A stretch of 64,000 nucleotides of DNA from assembly GCF_900106795.1 (NCBI RefSeq), contig NZ_FNNS01000017.1, positions 17,405-81,404 on the forward strand. The letters are read 5' to 3'. Origin of the DNA: Aequorivita viscosa. Lineage in GTDB: Bacteria; Bacteroidota; Bacteroidia; Flavobacteriales; Flavobacteriaceae. Below, one piece after another: positions 16,278 through 25,428 of this stretch. Made by a program: the position numbers and the translations under genes. Every line of letters starts with the position of its first letter. Position 1 is the stretch's first letter. The notes beneath the pieces are model-generated. The model was not told the DNA's origin. It did not search any database and saw nothing but the letters and a program-made list of their open reading frames with translations.

Positions 16278-18103
16278 TGAATTATTTCAGAAAAATACTT
16301 CGCTACGCATACCCTTACAAGAAATATGCTTTTCTGAATATCTTTTTCAATATTCTGTACGCAGTATTCAGTACGCTTTCATTTTTAGCGTTAATTCCTG
16401 TGTTACAAGTAATATTTAGCGATCAACGGGAAGTTGGAAAAGCTCCTGTTTATCAAGGAATAACCAAACTTACAGCGTATATGCAAGATGCTATGAGTTA
16501 CCATTTGGTAAATTATATTAATGAATATGGCGACTTTGTTGTGCTTATGTTTATGATAGGTGTAATTATTGCGATTTTCCTTCTTAAAAACTTGAGCAAC
16601 TATATGGCCATGTTCTACTCCACATATTTAAGAAATGGAGTATTAAAAGACCTTCGGAACGATTTATATAAAAAAGTAATACAGTTTCCACTTGCTTTTT
16701 ATTCTGAAAAAAGAAAAGGTGACACTATTTCACGCCTGAGTGTAGATGTTGAAGAAGTGAAAAATTCGGTACTTTCAGTTTTGGAAATGATTATCCGAGA
16801 GCCATTAACAATTCTTACATCATTAATTGTTATGCTTTTTATAAGTCCGAAACTCACGCTTTTCGTGTTTCTATTTTTACCTGTTTCAGGTTTTCTTATT
16901 TCAAAAGTTGGAAAATCGTTAAAAAAAGGGTCTTTAAAAGTGCAACAAGAACAAGGTGTCTTTCTTTCAATATTGGAAGAAACTATGGGCGGTTTGCGAA
17001 TTATTAAAGCTTTTCATGCTGAAAATCTTTTTCAAAAGAAATTTGAAGCAAGCAATGAACGGTTTTATAAATATTCAAACAAGGTAATGAATAGGCAAAA
17101 TGCCGCTTCACCTTTAAGCGAGCTTCTTGGTATTATAACAATTGGAGTATTGCTAATCTACGGCGGTTATTTGGTTTTTGTAGATCGTACGCTGGATGCT
17201 AGTTTTTTCCTAGGTTATATTATGCTCGCTTATAATATCCTAACTCCCGCGAAAGCTATAGCCAAAGCTAGTTACTCTATAAAACGAGCAGATGGATCGG
17301 CTCACAGAATTTTAGAACTTCTGGAAGCTGAAAACACTATTATTGATATTGAAAACCCGATAGAAAAAGTAAGCTTTGACCACAGTATTTCGATAAAAAA
17401 CATTTCGTTTAAATATGATAATCAATACGTGCTTCAAGATTTTTCATTAGAAATTCCGAAAGGAAAAACCGTCGCGCTTTTAGGGCAATCAGGAAGTGGA
17501 AAAAGTACCATTGCTAATTTATTAACCCGTTTTTACGACGTAAATAAAGGAAGCATTGAAATTGATGGAGTTGACATCAAGAATATTTCAAAAAAATCAC
17601 TTCGCGGCTTAATGGGTATTGTTTCACAAGACTCTATTCTCTTCAACGATTCGGTGGCTAACAATTTAAAATTAGGAAAACCTAACGCTTCTGGCACCGA
17701 ACTCCAAGAAGCTGCAGAAATCAGTAATTCATATGAATTCATTAAAAATCTTCCCGAAGGGTTCGAAACCAATATCGGGGACAGTGGTAACAAACTCAGT
17801 GGCGGTCAAAAGCAACGACTGAGTATTGCTCGTGCCGTTTTGAAAAATCCACCAATAATGATTTTGGATGAGGCAACCTCTGCTCTCGATACTGAAAGTG
17901 AAAGACTTGTTCAGGATGCATTGGAAAAAATGATGAAAAATAGAACTTCTATCGTCATCGCCCACAGACTTTCAACTATTCAAAATGCCGACAACATCGT
18001 TGTACTTTCAAAAGGCAAAATTGTTGAGCAAGGTAAACATCAAGAACTCCTTGCCCTTAAAGGAACCTATTACAGTTTGGTTGAAATGCAATCTTTAGCA
18101 TAA
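16277..18103 (+). CDS. ABC exporter with fused membrane and ATPase domains (MsbA/lipid-type)
   Basis: A 608-residue half-transporter that works as a dimer. Six membrane helices occupy residues 1-320 (for example AFLNIFFNILYAVFSTLSFL and VVLMFMIGVIIAIFLL). The ATPase has Walker A GQSGSGKST (403-411), a Q-loop at GIVSQD, signature LSGGQKQR, Walker B IMILDEATSALD and the H-loop IAHRLST. The membrane part resembles MsbA and other lipid exporters, but the cargo is not readable. It overlaps the phosphohexomutase stop by one base, and a GT2 gene lies just upstream, so export of a glycoconjugate or lipid is an inference. Confidence 0.93.
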   Translation: MNYFRKILRYAYPYKKYAFLNIFFNILYAVFSTLSFLALIPVLQVIFSDQREVGKAPVYQGITKLTAYMQDAMSYHLVNYINEYGDFVVLMFMIGVIIAIFLLKNLSNYMAMFYSTYLRNGVLKDLRNDLYKKVIQFPLAFYSEKRKGDTISRLSVDVEEVKNSVLSVLEMIIREPLTILTSLIVMLFISPKLTLFVFLFLPVSGFLISKVGKSLKKGSLKVQQEQGVFLSILEETMGGLRIIKAFHAENLFQKKFEASNERFYKYSNKVMNRQNAASPLSELLGIITIGVLLIYGGYLVFVDRTLDASFFLGYIMLAYNILTPAKAIAKASYSIKRADGSAHRILELLEAENTIIDIENPIEKVSFDHSISIKNISFKYDNQYVLQDFSLEIPKGKTVALLGQSGSGKSTIANLLTRFYDVNKGSIEIDGVDIKNISKKSLRGLMGIVSQDSILFNDSVANNLKLGKPNASGTELQEAAEISNSYEFIKNLPEGFETNIGDSGNKLSGGQKQRLSIARAVLKNPPIMILDEATSALDTESERLVQDALEKMMKNRTSIVIAHRLSTIQNADNIVVLSKGKIVEQGKHQELLALKGTYYSLVEMQSLA

Positions 18104-18240
18104 ATATAACCTTAGCGACTCGTTACGATATAATTTTAGCTTGCGCAGTGCTGAACGGATAATAACGATGAGCAGCGAAAATTCGACTTCAAATTAAACT
18201 ATTCCGTGTATCTTTAGTCTTAAAACCAATTACGCACAAG

Positions 18241-18798
18241 GTGGTTGAAGAAAAAGAACTGGTAACGGCATTACAAACAGAAGCGGAAAAAGAAGCCGCT
18301 TTTCGCGAACTCGTGTCTCAGTACAAGGAACGTCTATATTGGCAAATACGCACCATGGTTTTAGACCATGACGACGCTGACGACGTGCTTCAGAACACTT
18401 TTATCAAGGTTTTTAGAAACATCAATTCTTTTAAAGGTGATAGTAAACTCCACACCTGGATGTATAGAATTGCAGCCAATGAATCCATTACATTTCTCAA
18501 CAAAAAAGCAAAACAAAACAACATTTCTTTAGATAATGAGAAAAGTAATGCCGTAAGAAGTCTAGAAAGTGATGTGTATTTTGAAGGAGACAAGATTCAG
18601 TTAATATTTCAAAAAGCAATTGCAGCCCTACCAGAACGCCAACAGCTTATTTTTACAATGAAATATTTCGGTAATCACACTTTTGAAGAGCTTTCAGAGA
18701 TTTTAGACACAACAGTAGGTGGACTAAAAAGCAGTTACCATATTGCTGTTAAGAAGATTACGGAATTTGTAAAAACTGAGAATGAAACCTTTTCATAA
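18241..18798 (+). CDS. ECF-type RNA polymerase sigma factor
   Basis: A 185-residue sigma-70 family protein with only regions 2 and 4. Region 2 spans about residues 20-90: ELVSQYKERLYWQIRTMV, DADDVLQNTFIKVF for core binding and SKLHTWMYRIAANESI for -10 recognition. Region 4 is about residues 122-176 with the helix-turn-helix PERQQLIFTMKYFGNHTFEELSEI. It begins with GTG at 18241, as no ATG lies upstream in frame. It is followed closely by a single-helix membrane protein and a Spy-like secreted protein that may control it. Confidence 0.92.
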   Translation: MVEEKELVTALQTEAEKEAAFRELVSQYKERLYWQIRTMVLDHDDADDVLQNTFIKVFRNINSFKGDSKLHTWMYRIAANESITFLNKKAKQNNISLDNEKSNAVRSLESDVYFEGDKIQLIFQKAIAALPERQQLIFTMKYFGNHTFEELSEILDTTVGGLKSSYHIAVKKITEFVKTENETFS

Positions 18799-18819
18799 TT
18801 TTGAAGTCAAACAGTATAT

Positions 18820-19329
18820 ATGAACGAAAACCTTAAAATATCGGGATTTAAAACACCAGAAAATTATTTCGAAAATTTCGAAACCGAGTTATTTATTCGT
18901 TTGGAAGAGGAGCGATTTCCAAAATCGTCTGGATTTGAAGTGCCAACAGGATATTTTGATTCTTTAGAAGAAATAGTTCTTCAAAAAGTTAATAAGAAGG
19001 AAAATCCTGTATACGATAAAAGTAAGGTTATTTCCTTTTTTCCAAAGCGTTACTATGCTTATACAGCGGCTATAGCCGCTTGCTTATTGCTTGCCGTTAC
19101 GCTGTTTAATTCACAACAAGACGTTTCGAATATAGATACTATTCAAATTGGCCTAATTGATAAATATATTGAAGAAGGAAATTTAAATTTGGATTTGTAC
19201 GAGTTAACGAGTTATTTAGATGCGGATGACATCGAGATTGTAGACTTTGATAACCAATACTTTTCACAAAACACTTTAGAAGATTACCTTTTAGAAAACA
19301 CCGAAGAAGAAATTTTAATCGAAGAATAA
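18820..19329 (+). CDS. Single-helix membrane protein, putative anti-sigma-like regulator
   Basis: A 169-residue protein starting 21 bases after the sigma gene. One membrane helix lies at about residues 77-96 (AYTAAIAACLLLAVTLF). The N-terminal cytoplasmic part holds two copies of a short motif: GFKTPENYFENFE (8-20) and GFEVPTGYFDSLE (39-51). The C-terminal part outside is very acidic, ending in a run of Glu and Asp. Its position and topology fit a role in holding the sigma factor. It has no zinc-binding or ASD motif that I recognise, so the role is inferred from context. Confidence 0.75.
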   Translation: MNENLKISGFKTPENYFENFETELFIRLEEERFPKSSGFEVPTGYFDSLEEIVLQKVNKKENPVYDKSKVISFFPKRYYAYTAAIAACLLLAVTLFNSQQDVSNIDTIQIGLIDKYIEEGNLNLDLYELTSYLDADDIEIVDFDNQYFSQNTLEDYLLENTEEEILIEE

Positions 19330-19418
19330 TAGTCCTTTACAATAGGACTTTTAAAATATAATATCCAATTTCCATCTTGAAATAAATTCAAGCCGAAATT
19401 TAAAACACAATTATAACT

Positions 19419-19886
19419 ATGAAGAATCTTATATTTATATTCCTCCTTGTATCGGCAGCGGTGTATTCGCAAGAAAACAAGTATGAAAAAATTAAAGCAC
19501 TTAAAACGGCTTATATCACAGAACAATTGGCTCTTACTCCTTCTGAAGCTGAAAAATTTTGGCCCGTATATAACAAGTTTGATGAAAAGTTCCACGATTT
19601 AAGGCATAAGAAATATGACGATGTATATAAAAAACTGCATTCTGGAATAGAAAACCTGACCGATGAAGAAGCCAATAAACTAATCGACGACTATCTTTCT
19701 ATGGAATCAAATAAATTAGAAATGCGAAAAGAGAAGATAGCAGCATTACGAAAAGTGCTTTCTCCAAAAAAAATAATCGGTTTAAGAAAAGCTGAAGACG
19801 ATTTTAAACGTGAACTGTTAACCAGATACCGCCACGGACAAGGAAAAAATCAATCACCAATGGAAAAAGGAACTAAAAGACCTTAG
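19419..19886 (+). CDS. Secreted Spy/CpxP-like protein, sensor of the ECF sigma factor
   Basis: A 155-residue protein with a signal peptide (1-17, ending AAVYSQ). The mature part is almost all charged helix. The segment LALTPSEAEKFWPVYNKFDEK recalls the LTxxQ/Spy repeat, followed by LTDEEANKLIDDYLSMESNK. Bacteroidota have short secreted proteins of this sort beside ECF sigma genes, annotated as sigma sensors. The cluster sigma - membrane protein - Spy-like protein suggests an envelope stress circuit. Transcription probably continues from the sigma gene (89-base gap). Confidence 0.78.
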   Translation: MKNLIFIFLLVSAAVYSQENKYEKIKALKTAYITEQLALTPSEAEKFWPVYNKFDEKFHDLRHKKYDDVYKKLHSGIENLTDEEANKLIDDYLSMESNKLEMRKEKIAALRKVLSPKKIIGLRKAEDDFKRELLTRYRHGQGKNQSPMEKGTKRP

Positions 19887-20063
19887 AAAATTAGACTGAT
19901 TAAAGATGAGGCATCCCAAAACCAAAATTTTATTAATTTGGCCAGTAAACCGTTGTAATAACAATTTTGAAAGTTAATACGTTAAAGTTCTCGACTGTGC
20001 TCAACGGACTAAATGCACAAGTTTTGATACAACTGTTGCAATAAATACGAATAATATTAAATT

Positions 20064-20101
20064 AAAAAGAGTCGCAAAAATTAATTTTTGCGACTCTTTT
20101 T
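20064..20101. terminator. Bidirectional terminator, perfect 38-bp palindrome
   Basis: Two 19-base arms, AAAAAGAGTCGCAAAAATT and its complement, meet with no spacer. A-runs and T-runs at both ends allow termination in both directions. It stands between the Spy-like gene and the convergent gene at 20103. Confidence 0.85.
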
Positions 20102-20102
20102 A

Positions 20103-20300
20103 TTAAGGGTTTAGATATACTAAACACTGATTTAATTGTGGGTTCTGCTTGATAAGCGAATCTATCCAAAGTTTAAGCTCCTCTATTTCATAAGGAAGTA
20201 ACCTTGTCATTGCTTTTTTCAATTCCTTGCAGAACAAATTTACATCAAAGCTCACTTTAGAAAGTACCGCTTTGGTATAGTCGTACATTGCTCTTGCCAT
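20103..20300 (-). CDS. Small conserved flavobacterial protein
   Basis: A 65-residue soluble protein, MARAMYDYTKAVLSKVSFDV..., mostly helical, with the segment LCKELKKAM-like FCKELKKAMTRLLPYEIEEL. I recall close relatives throughout Flavobacteriaceae with the same opening and the same LLPYEIEELK stretch, which supports it as a real gene. No function is known to me. The stop lies directly beside the bidirectional terminator. Confidence 0.8.
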   Translation of the reverse strand: MARAMYDYTKAVLSKVSFDVNLFCKELKKAMTRLLPYEIEELKLWIDSLIKQNPQLNQCLVYLNP

Positions 20301-20547
20301 AGCTAGTTAATTTTTTAAATTAGTTAGGTAAAGTTGCTATATAGGGGGAAGTGCTTTTGCATTAACAGTATAAATATAGCAATTATATGTCAATTCAAAG
20401 CACATTTCACTAAAGAAAGCAATGTTAAAGTTTTGTAAAAATCTATAAGAGCTTGAGATTGTGAGGGCACTAAATAAAAATGATCCTAAAATTCGTCGAC
20501 ATTAACAAGGTATAAAATTTAAAAGATAGAATGCTAAGAGTCGAAAT

Positions 20548-21000
20548 TTAACGTAGTTTAATTGTCCACTCAAATTCAAAAACTGAAACTACATCTCCAG
20601 CAGAATCAGTTCCTACAGATTTCATCCAAACAGTTTGCCCCTCCCCCGATACGATTGCTGTTTTTATTGCATCGTCCATTTTGCCTCCATCGGTACATTT
20701 AAAATAAATTCGCCCTTTCGCTTTTTTACTAAATGAAGCCTTATTGTTTGCTACAAGCATTGAAATATTTTTATTGCTTTCCTTAATCTTGGCCATAACC
20801 ATTGCACCTGTACTTAACTCCGCTGCAATTCCTTGTACTGCCCAAAACATAGAATTAAATGGGTTCTGATTTAACCAACGATGCTTTACCGTGGTAACAC
20901 AAGTATCTTCCGAAATAGATTTTACCCGAACGCCTAAAAAATATGCCGATGGTAATTTGAATAATAAGAATGTATTGATTTTACTGGGTGTTAGCTTCAT
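20548..21000 (-). CDS. DUF4442 hotdog-fold protein
   Basis: A 150-residue protein of the DUF4442 family, a hotdog-fold group related to thioesterases (PaaI-like). Seen here: the opening helix MKLTPSKINTFLLFKLPSAYFLGVRV, then HRWLNQNPFNSMFWAVQGIAAELSTG, which matches the long central helix with its N-P-x-x-S-M-F-x-A signature. The strands FSKKAKGRIYFKCTDG and FEFEWTIKLR follow. A thioesterase role on acyl-CoA is possible, but no substrate is known. Confidence 0.85.
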   Translation of the reverse strand: MKLTPSKINTFLLFKLPSAYFLGVRVKSISEDTCVTTVKHRWLNQNPFNSMFWAVQGIAAELSTGAMVMAKIKESNKNISMLVANNKASFSKKAKGRIYFKCTDGGKMDDAIKTAIVSGEGQTVWMKSVGTDSAGDVVSVFEFEWTIKLR

Positions 21001-21106
21001 ATTGTAGAGATATTATGCGAATATATTCAATAATTCCCTACCATCCTACATGTTAAATAAATGTTAATTACAGTACTATGTGTTACACACTACTGTCTTT
21101 TAGACA

Positions 21107-21114
21107 TATATTTG
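21107..21114 (+). promoter_or_regulatory. Promoter -7 element for DUF4870 gene
   Basis: TATATTTG matches TAnnTTTG and ends 19 bases before the ATG at 21134. Confidence 0.6.
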
Positions 21115-21133
21115 CATAAGAAAACAACTAATT

Positions 21134-21637
21134 ATGGAAACAACACTATCAAATGCATCCGCCAGAGAGGCAAAAAACCAGCAAACCACAGCGTCATTAA
21201 TCCATTTATCCACATTATCAAAGTATTTTTTTCCTTTTGCGAATTACATAGCGCCTTTATTAATATGGACATTTAATAAAGACAAAGAGTTTGTTGACGA
21301 ACACGGGCGGCAGGCTATTAATTTTCAATTAAGCATACTCGTGTATACTCTGCTTATAGGGTTAATTTGTCTTCCATTCATTTTAATTTTTGCTACAGAC
21401 TTTATTTCGTTATTGGAAATAATTGATAGCAGTAAGGAACAATTTTCAATGAGTACACTTCAAAATATATCAGGATATTTACTCTTATTCAGTATTGTAT
21501 TTATACTACTAATCACTCTTTTCATTTTTGAATTGTACGCAGTAATTAATGCGTCAATTCACGCTACAAGGGGTGAACATTATAAGTACCCATTATGCAT
21601 CCCTTTCATAAAAACAAAACCAATCCAAAACATCTAA
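21134..21637 (+). CDS. DUF4870 domain membrane protein
   Basis: A 167-residue protein with membrane helices at about 35-50, 67-90 and 118-142. The segment APLLIWTFNKDKEFVDEHGRQAINFQ is the DUF4870 signature: a short loop ending in D-E-H-G-x-Q-A-x-N-F between the first two helices. Function is unknown. It heads a likely operon of membrane and stress-like genes (small membrane protein, PadR, PspC, head GIN), with its own -7 element. Confidence 0.87.
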   Translation: METTLSNASAREAKNQQTTASLIHLSTLSKYFFPFANYIAPLLIWTFNKDKEFVDEHGRQAINFQLSILVYTLLIGLICLPFILIFATDFISLLEIIDSSKEQFSMSTLQNISGYLLLFSIVFILLITLFIFELYAVINASIHATRGEHYKYPLCIPFIKTKPIQNI

Positions 21638-21640
21638 AAA

Positions 21641-21820
21641 ATGAATACAATTGTAAGTTATGTAATTGGGGCAGCATTATTTATAGCAGCATTATTCTTA
21701 CCGCACAACACCGACGCTACTGTTAGTACGATACCAATAAAAATGGAAGAAAGGCTGGGCGCAATGAGCATAAATAATTCTAGCACCCAAAGTTTCGAGC
21801 AAGACGAGAAGTTGGAATAA
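21641..21820 (+). CDS. Small membrane protein, 59 residues
   Basis: A short frame starting ATG 21641, only 3 bases after the DUF4870 stop, and ending TAA 21820. It reads MNTIVSYVIGAALFIAALFL, one membrane helix, then a polar Thr/Ser/Gln/Glu-rich tail. Tight spacing on the same strand and the clear helix support a real gene. No family is recognised. Confidence 0.65.
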   Translation: MNTIVSYVIGAALFIAALFLPHNTDATVSTIPIKMEERLGAMSINNSSTQSFEQDEKLE

Positions 21821-21892
21821 TTATACAAAAAAACAAATTTGAAGGATTAACTTCAGTTTGATTAAAACACTATCTACTTAAAAAACAATGAA

Positions 21893-22231
21893 ATGAAAAT
21901 CGAAAACACAAAAGCACAAATGCGGAAAGGAGTTTTGGAGTTTTGTATTCTTTCTATCCTAAAGAATGGCGAGGCATACACATCAGATATACTTGAAACT
22001 CTAAAAGACGCCAAGATGCTTGTGGTGGAAGGCACTATTTACCCGTTGCTAACAAGGCTTAAAAATGCGGGATTGCTTTCGTACCGTTGGGAAGAATCTA
22101 CCGGCGGGCCACCACGCAAGTATTATTCACTTACAGAAAAAGGAATTCTATTTTTAACCGAATTGAACAATACCTGGAGCGAATTGCAACAGGCAGTAAA
22201 TAAAGTAACTAGCGAAAAAACCACAAAATGA
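21893..22231 (+). CDS. PadR family transcriptional regulator
   Basis: A 112-residue winged-helix repressor: KAQMRKGVLEFCILSILKNG, then VVEGTIYPLLTRLKNAGLLSY for the recognition helix and wing, and STGGPPRKYYSLTEKG. This is a PadR-s1 type with a short C-terminal dimer helix. The PspC gene starts inside its stop codon (ATGA overlap at 22228), so they are translated together. It probably controls the operon in response to envelope or drug stress, which is an inference. Confidence 0.92.
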   Translation: MKIENTKAQMRKGVLEFCILSILKNGEAYTSDILETLKDAKMLVVEGTIYPLLTRLKNAGLLSYRWEESTGGPPRKYYSLTEKGILFLTELNNTWSELQQAVNKVTSEKTTK

Positions 22232-23976
22232 ACAAGACAGTAAACATAAATTTGGCAGGCATTTCATTTCATATAGATGAAAACGCTTTTGGTAAACTTT
22301 CACGCTATCTAGATGCTATCAGAAAATCATTAAAGGGAGCTGATGGTAGCGAGGAAATTATGCAAGATATAGAAGCTCGCATCGCCGAACTATTTTCAGA
22401 AAAAATCCATTTTCAGTCGCAAGTTATAAGTTTAAAAGATTTAGACGAAGTTATTACCGTAATGGGGCAGCCTGAAGATTATGAAGTAGACGACGAAATT
22501 TTTGAAGAAAACCCAAAATCCTCAAATTCCTATTCAAAATCTACGGGTAATGCTAAACACAAGCAACTTTTTAGAGACATAGACAACAAATACATTGGAG
22601 GAGTATCGTCAGGAATAGGTCATTACATAGGTATCGATGCCATCTGGATTCGACTGTTATGGGTTATTTTAGTTTTGGCTGGCCTAGGTTCGCCTATATT
22701 CATTTACATCTTACTATGGATTTTAGTTCCAGCGGCTATAACTACTTCAGATAAGTTAAAAATGACTGGCGAGCCTATTAACATTTCAAACATTGAACGA
22801 AAATTTAAAGAGGGTTTCGATAATGTTACCGACCGAGTCAAAAATGTAGATTATGATAAGTATGGTAACAAAGTAAAATCTGGCGCTTCAAGTTTTTTCG
22901 ATAGTCTCGGTGAAATAATCACAACAATTTTCAAAGTATTTGCAAAGCTTATTGGGGTGTTTATTATTTTCATCTCACTATCGACAATTATAGGATTAGT
23001 GGTTGGTTTCTTCACAATGGGCACTATTGATTTTTGGGGAAGTAATGAAATGACAGAATACATTGCTATGGTAGATACTACAAACGTTCCACTTTGGTTG
23101 TGGGCGTTATTAGGATTTTTAGCAATTGGAATTCCCTTTTTCGCACTGTTTATTTTAGGGTTAAAACTATTAATAAGCAACCTTAAAGCGATGGGCGCAA
23201 CAATGAAAATCGTTTTAATTGTAGTATGGGCACTTTCTATTATCGGTTTGACGATTCTCGGAATAAAACAAGCCACAGAAAAGGCATACGACGGAAACTA
23301 TATAGAAGAAAAAGCGTTAAGCATTCGAACTTTAGACACATTACATGTTAAGATGCGCGCCGATAATCAATTTAGTCATAAGTTGGGTAGGGATTCAGAT
23401 TTAGAAATTAAGTACACCAAAGATGAACAGCGAATTATATATTCCACCAACATACGGATGAATATAAAATCCACTACCGATTCTATTGGTAAAATTATAA
23501 TTGAAAAAACAGCTGAAGCAAATAATTCTTTAGATGCTAAAAAACGTGCTGAAGCGATTAACTACAACTATTCATTTGAGAATAAAACGCTAAATTTAGA
23601 TGGTTTTTTTACAACCCCTGTCGAAAACAAATTTAGAGATCAACAGATTGAAATAACAGTTTTTGTACCTGAAGGCACTATTATCTTCTCTAGCGAAGAT
23701 GTTTCATCCTACTATAGCTTTGATTCATATTTTAACGAAGCGAGCAAATGGGACAAGCAAGCACACTACTTTAAAATGCATAAAAACAAGGTAGCCTGTC
23801 TTGATTGTGAGGAAAAAATTGATATTTCAGAAAACGCAAAAACGTTAGAAAACACTGAAAGCCAAAAAGAAACCGATTCTGTTTCGCCTCAAAAAACTAA
23901 AAGCTGGGAAGAAAAAGTAATTGATGACTTGAAGAGTAAAGAAAATTCAAAATCGAACACTTTTAAATCAATATAA
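22228..23976 (+). CDS. PspC-domain membrane protein, large Bacteroidota form
   Basis: A 582-residue protein. The N-terminus (MNKTVNINLAGISFHIDENA..EEIMQDIEARIAELF) is a soluble HAAS-like region. A PspC domain follows near residues 112-175 (RDIDNKYIGGVSSGIGHYIGIDAIWIRLLWVIL). Further helices lie at about 232-258, 285-312 and 325-345, and a long C-terminal part outside the membrane ends in a polar, charged tail. PspC proteins work in phage-shock and envelope-stress responses. Its stop and the head-GIN gene are 31 bases apart, so it forms one operon with padR and that gene. Confidence 0.88.
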   Translation: MNKTVNINLAGISFHIDENAFGKLSRYLDAIRKSLKGADGSEEIMQDIEARIAELFSEKIHFQSQVISLKDLDEVITVMGQPEDYEVDDEIFEENPKSSNSYSKSTGNAKHKQLFRDIDNKYIGGVSSGIGHYIGIDAIWIRLLWVILVLAGLGSPIFIYILLWILVPAAITTSDKLKMTGEPINISNIERKFKEGFDNVTDRVKNVDYDKYGNKVKSGASSFFDSLGEIITTIFKVFAKLIGVFIIFISLSTIIGLVVGFFTMGTIDFWGSNEMTEYIAMVDTTNVPLWLWALLGFLAIGIPFFALFILGLKLLISNLKAMGATMKIVLIVVWALSIIGLTILGIKQATEKAYDGNYIEEKALSIRTLDTLHVKMRADNQFSHKLGRDSDLEIKYTKDEQRIIYSTNIRMNIKSTTDSIGKIIIEKTAEANNSLDAKKRAEAINYNYSFENKTLNLDGFFTTPVENKFRDQQIEITVFVPEGTIIFSSEDVSSYYSFDSYFNEASKWDKQAHYFKMHKNKVACLDCEEKIDISENAKTLENTESQKETDSVSPQKTKSWEEKVIDDLKSKENSKSNTFKSI

Positions 23977-24007
23977 CACATACAACTAACCAGAAACACC
24001 AAAAGTC

Positions 24008-24721
24008 ATGAAAACTTTAAGCATCACATTAACCGTAATAATCTCATTAGCCGTAAGCGCTTGCAGCTTCAATCTAGGAGTAAAAGGTAACGGAAAGGTT
24101 ATCACTCAAGAACGTAATGTGTCAGAAAAATTTACCGAAATTAGAGGTAGTGCAGGCCTAGACATATATCTAATACAAGGAAATGAATATAAAATTGAAG
24201 TCGAAGCTGATGAAAACCTTCAACAATTCATCGAAACTGATATCACGAACGGTAAACTACATATAACAACTTCTGAAAATATTGGTTGGTCAAAGGCGAA
24301 GAAAATTTACGTAACCTTTATAGAAGTAAATACAATTGAAGCAAGTAGTGGCGCAGACGTTGTTGGAAAATCTATGATTAAAAGTGAAACACTCTCACTT
24401 AAATCTAGTAGTGGTGCAGATTTAGAGATCGAAGTATTTTCAAAAGATATAAGTGCGCAAACAAGTAGCGGAGCCGAAATAAAAGTAGCAGGGAAAGCAT
24501 CTTCATTGGTAGCGAAAGCCTCAAGCGGAAGTGAATTGGATGCCAAAGATCTTATGGTGGTAAGCTGTACTGCAGAAGCATCAAGTGGTGCGGAGATAAA
24601 ACTTAATGTTAAAGATTTTTTAGATGCAAATGCAAGCAGCGGTGCCGACATACAATATGTTGGAAATCCAACTTCAGTCAATGCCAATAAAAGTAGTTCT
24701 GGAAGCGTAAAAAAATTATAA
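24008..24721 (+). CDS. Head-GIN domain lipoprotein (DUF2807)
   Basis: A 237-residue protein. The signal peptide ends in a lipobox (AVSACS, Cys at about residue 19). The mature part opens with GNGKVITQERNVSEKFTEI, the head of the head-GIN or DUF2807 family. It continues as a beta-solenoid with six or so spaced repeats of A-S-S-G-A-D/E (SSGADVVG, SSGADLEI, SSGAEIKV, SSGSELDA). The family is a putative surface adhesin or auto-transported domain of unknown role. It is the last gene of the padR-pspC operon, before a gap with a strong terminator. Confidence 0.88.
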   Translation: MKTLSITLTVIISLAVSACSFNLGVKGNGKVITQERNVSEKFTEIRGSAGLDIYLIQGNEYKIEVEADENLQQFIETDITNGKLHITTSENIGWSKAKKIYVTFIEVNTIEASSGADVVGKSMIKSETLSLKSSSGADLEIEVFSKDISAQTSSGAEIKVAGKASSLVAKASSGSELDAKDLMVVSCTAEASSGAEIKLNVKDFLDANASSGADIQYVGNPTSVNANKSSSGSVKKL

Positions 24722-24892
24722 TCACCAAAACACAAATTTTAGTTTGAAGTATTTTGATTGGAACAGTAACCTTCTACTATCAAATTAACTCAAGCCTTCA
24801 GAAAAAAACGAATTTTAATTTAAAAGCCAAAGAACAGATCATCTAGATTCAAAAGTTTTAATAGAATGTAGAATATTCACTTAATTTAAGAC

Positions 24893-24930
24893 AAAAGCCT
24901 AACAATATCATAAAGTATTGTTAGGCTTTT
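24893..24930. terminator. Terminator after the PadR/PspC/GIN operon
   Basis: A 15-bp stem pairs AAAAGCCTAACAATA (24893-24907) and TATTGTTAGGCTTTT (24916-24930) with an 8-nt loop. T residues follow on the plus strand. Confidence 0.85.
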
Positions 24931-24996
24931 TTCATTTACATTTATTTTAAGAATTCCTTGTTCAAAAAACACCGATATTCGACCAAAACTCACTAA

Positions 24997-25428
24997 ATGA
25001 AACAATTAATTATAATATTTTCTTTAGTAATATTAGTTGCTTGCTCAAAAACTGATGAATCTGACAATGCTGTTGTAACTGAATTTGAAGAAATTGAATC
25101 TATCCTTCCTAAAACCGAATGGAAGGTCAATAATTTATTTATTAACAATGAAGATTATATTGGCAGTGTACAAAATTTCAGCTTTATATTTAAAACCGAT
25201 GGTATTGTTGAAGCCAAAGCCGATAGTACCTCTAAATCGGGAACGTGGATATATAGAAATTCATTAGAAAATGGAGAACAATTGATCATTCAATTTAATG
25301 ATACCTCTTCGTTAAACAAACTTTCCAACCAATGGGAAATAATTTCGATAAGGACTTCTCAAGTTGAATTTATAGATGAAGAAAAGAACAGCGATGTAAC
25401 GCATTTATTATCATTTAACAAATCATAA
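24997..25428 (+). CDS. Small lipoprotein, lipocalin-like (hypothetical)
   Basis: A 143-residue protein with signal peptide and lipobox (LVILVACSK, Cys16). The rest is beta-rich with alternating patterns (EWKVNNLFINNEDYIG, SFIFKTDGIVEAKAD, SGTWIYRNSLENGEQLIIQF), as in the small lipocalin-like lipoproteins of Bacteroidota. Function is unknown. It stands alone between a terminator and a gene-free stretch. Confidence 0.8.
   Translation: MKQLIIIFSLVILVACSKTDESDNAVVTEFEEIESILPKTEWKVNNLFINNEDYIGSVQNFSFIFKTDGIVEAKADSTSKSGTWIYRNSLENGEQLIIQFNDTSSLNKLSNQWEIISIRTSQVEFIDEEKNSDVTHLLSFNKS

Noticed and set aside
22851..24735. Long minus-strand frames opposite the PspC and head-GIN genes
   Set aside because: Low-complexity antisense of a hydrophobic protein and of the S-S-G-A repeats, with no signals of their own.
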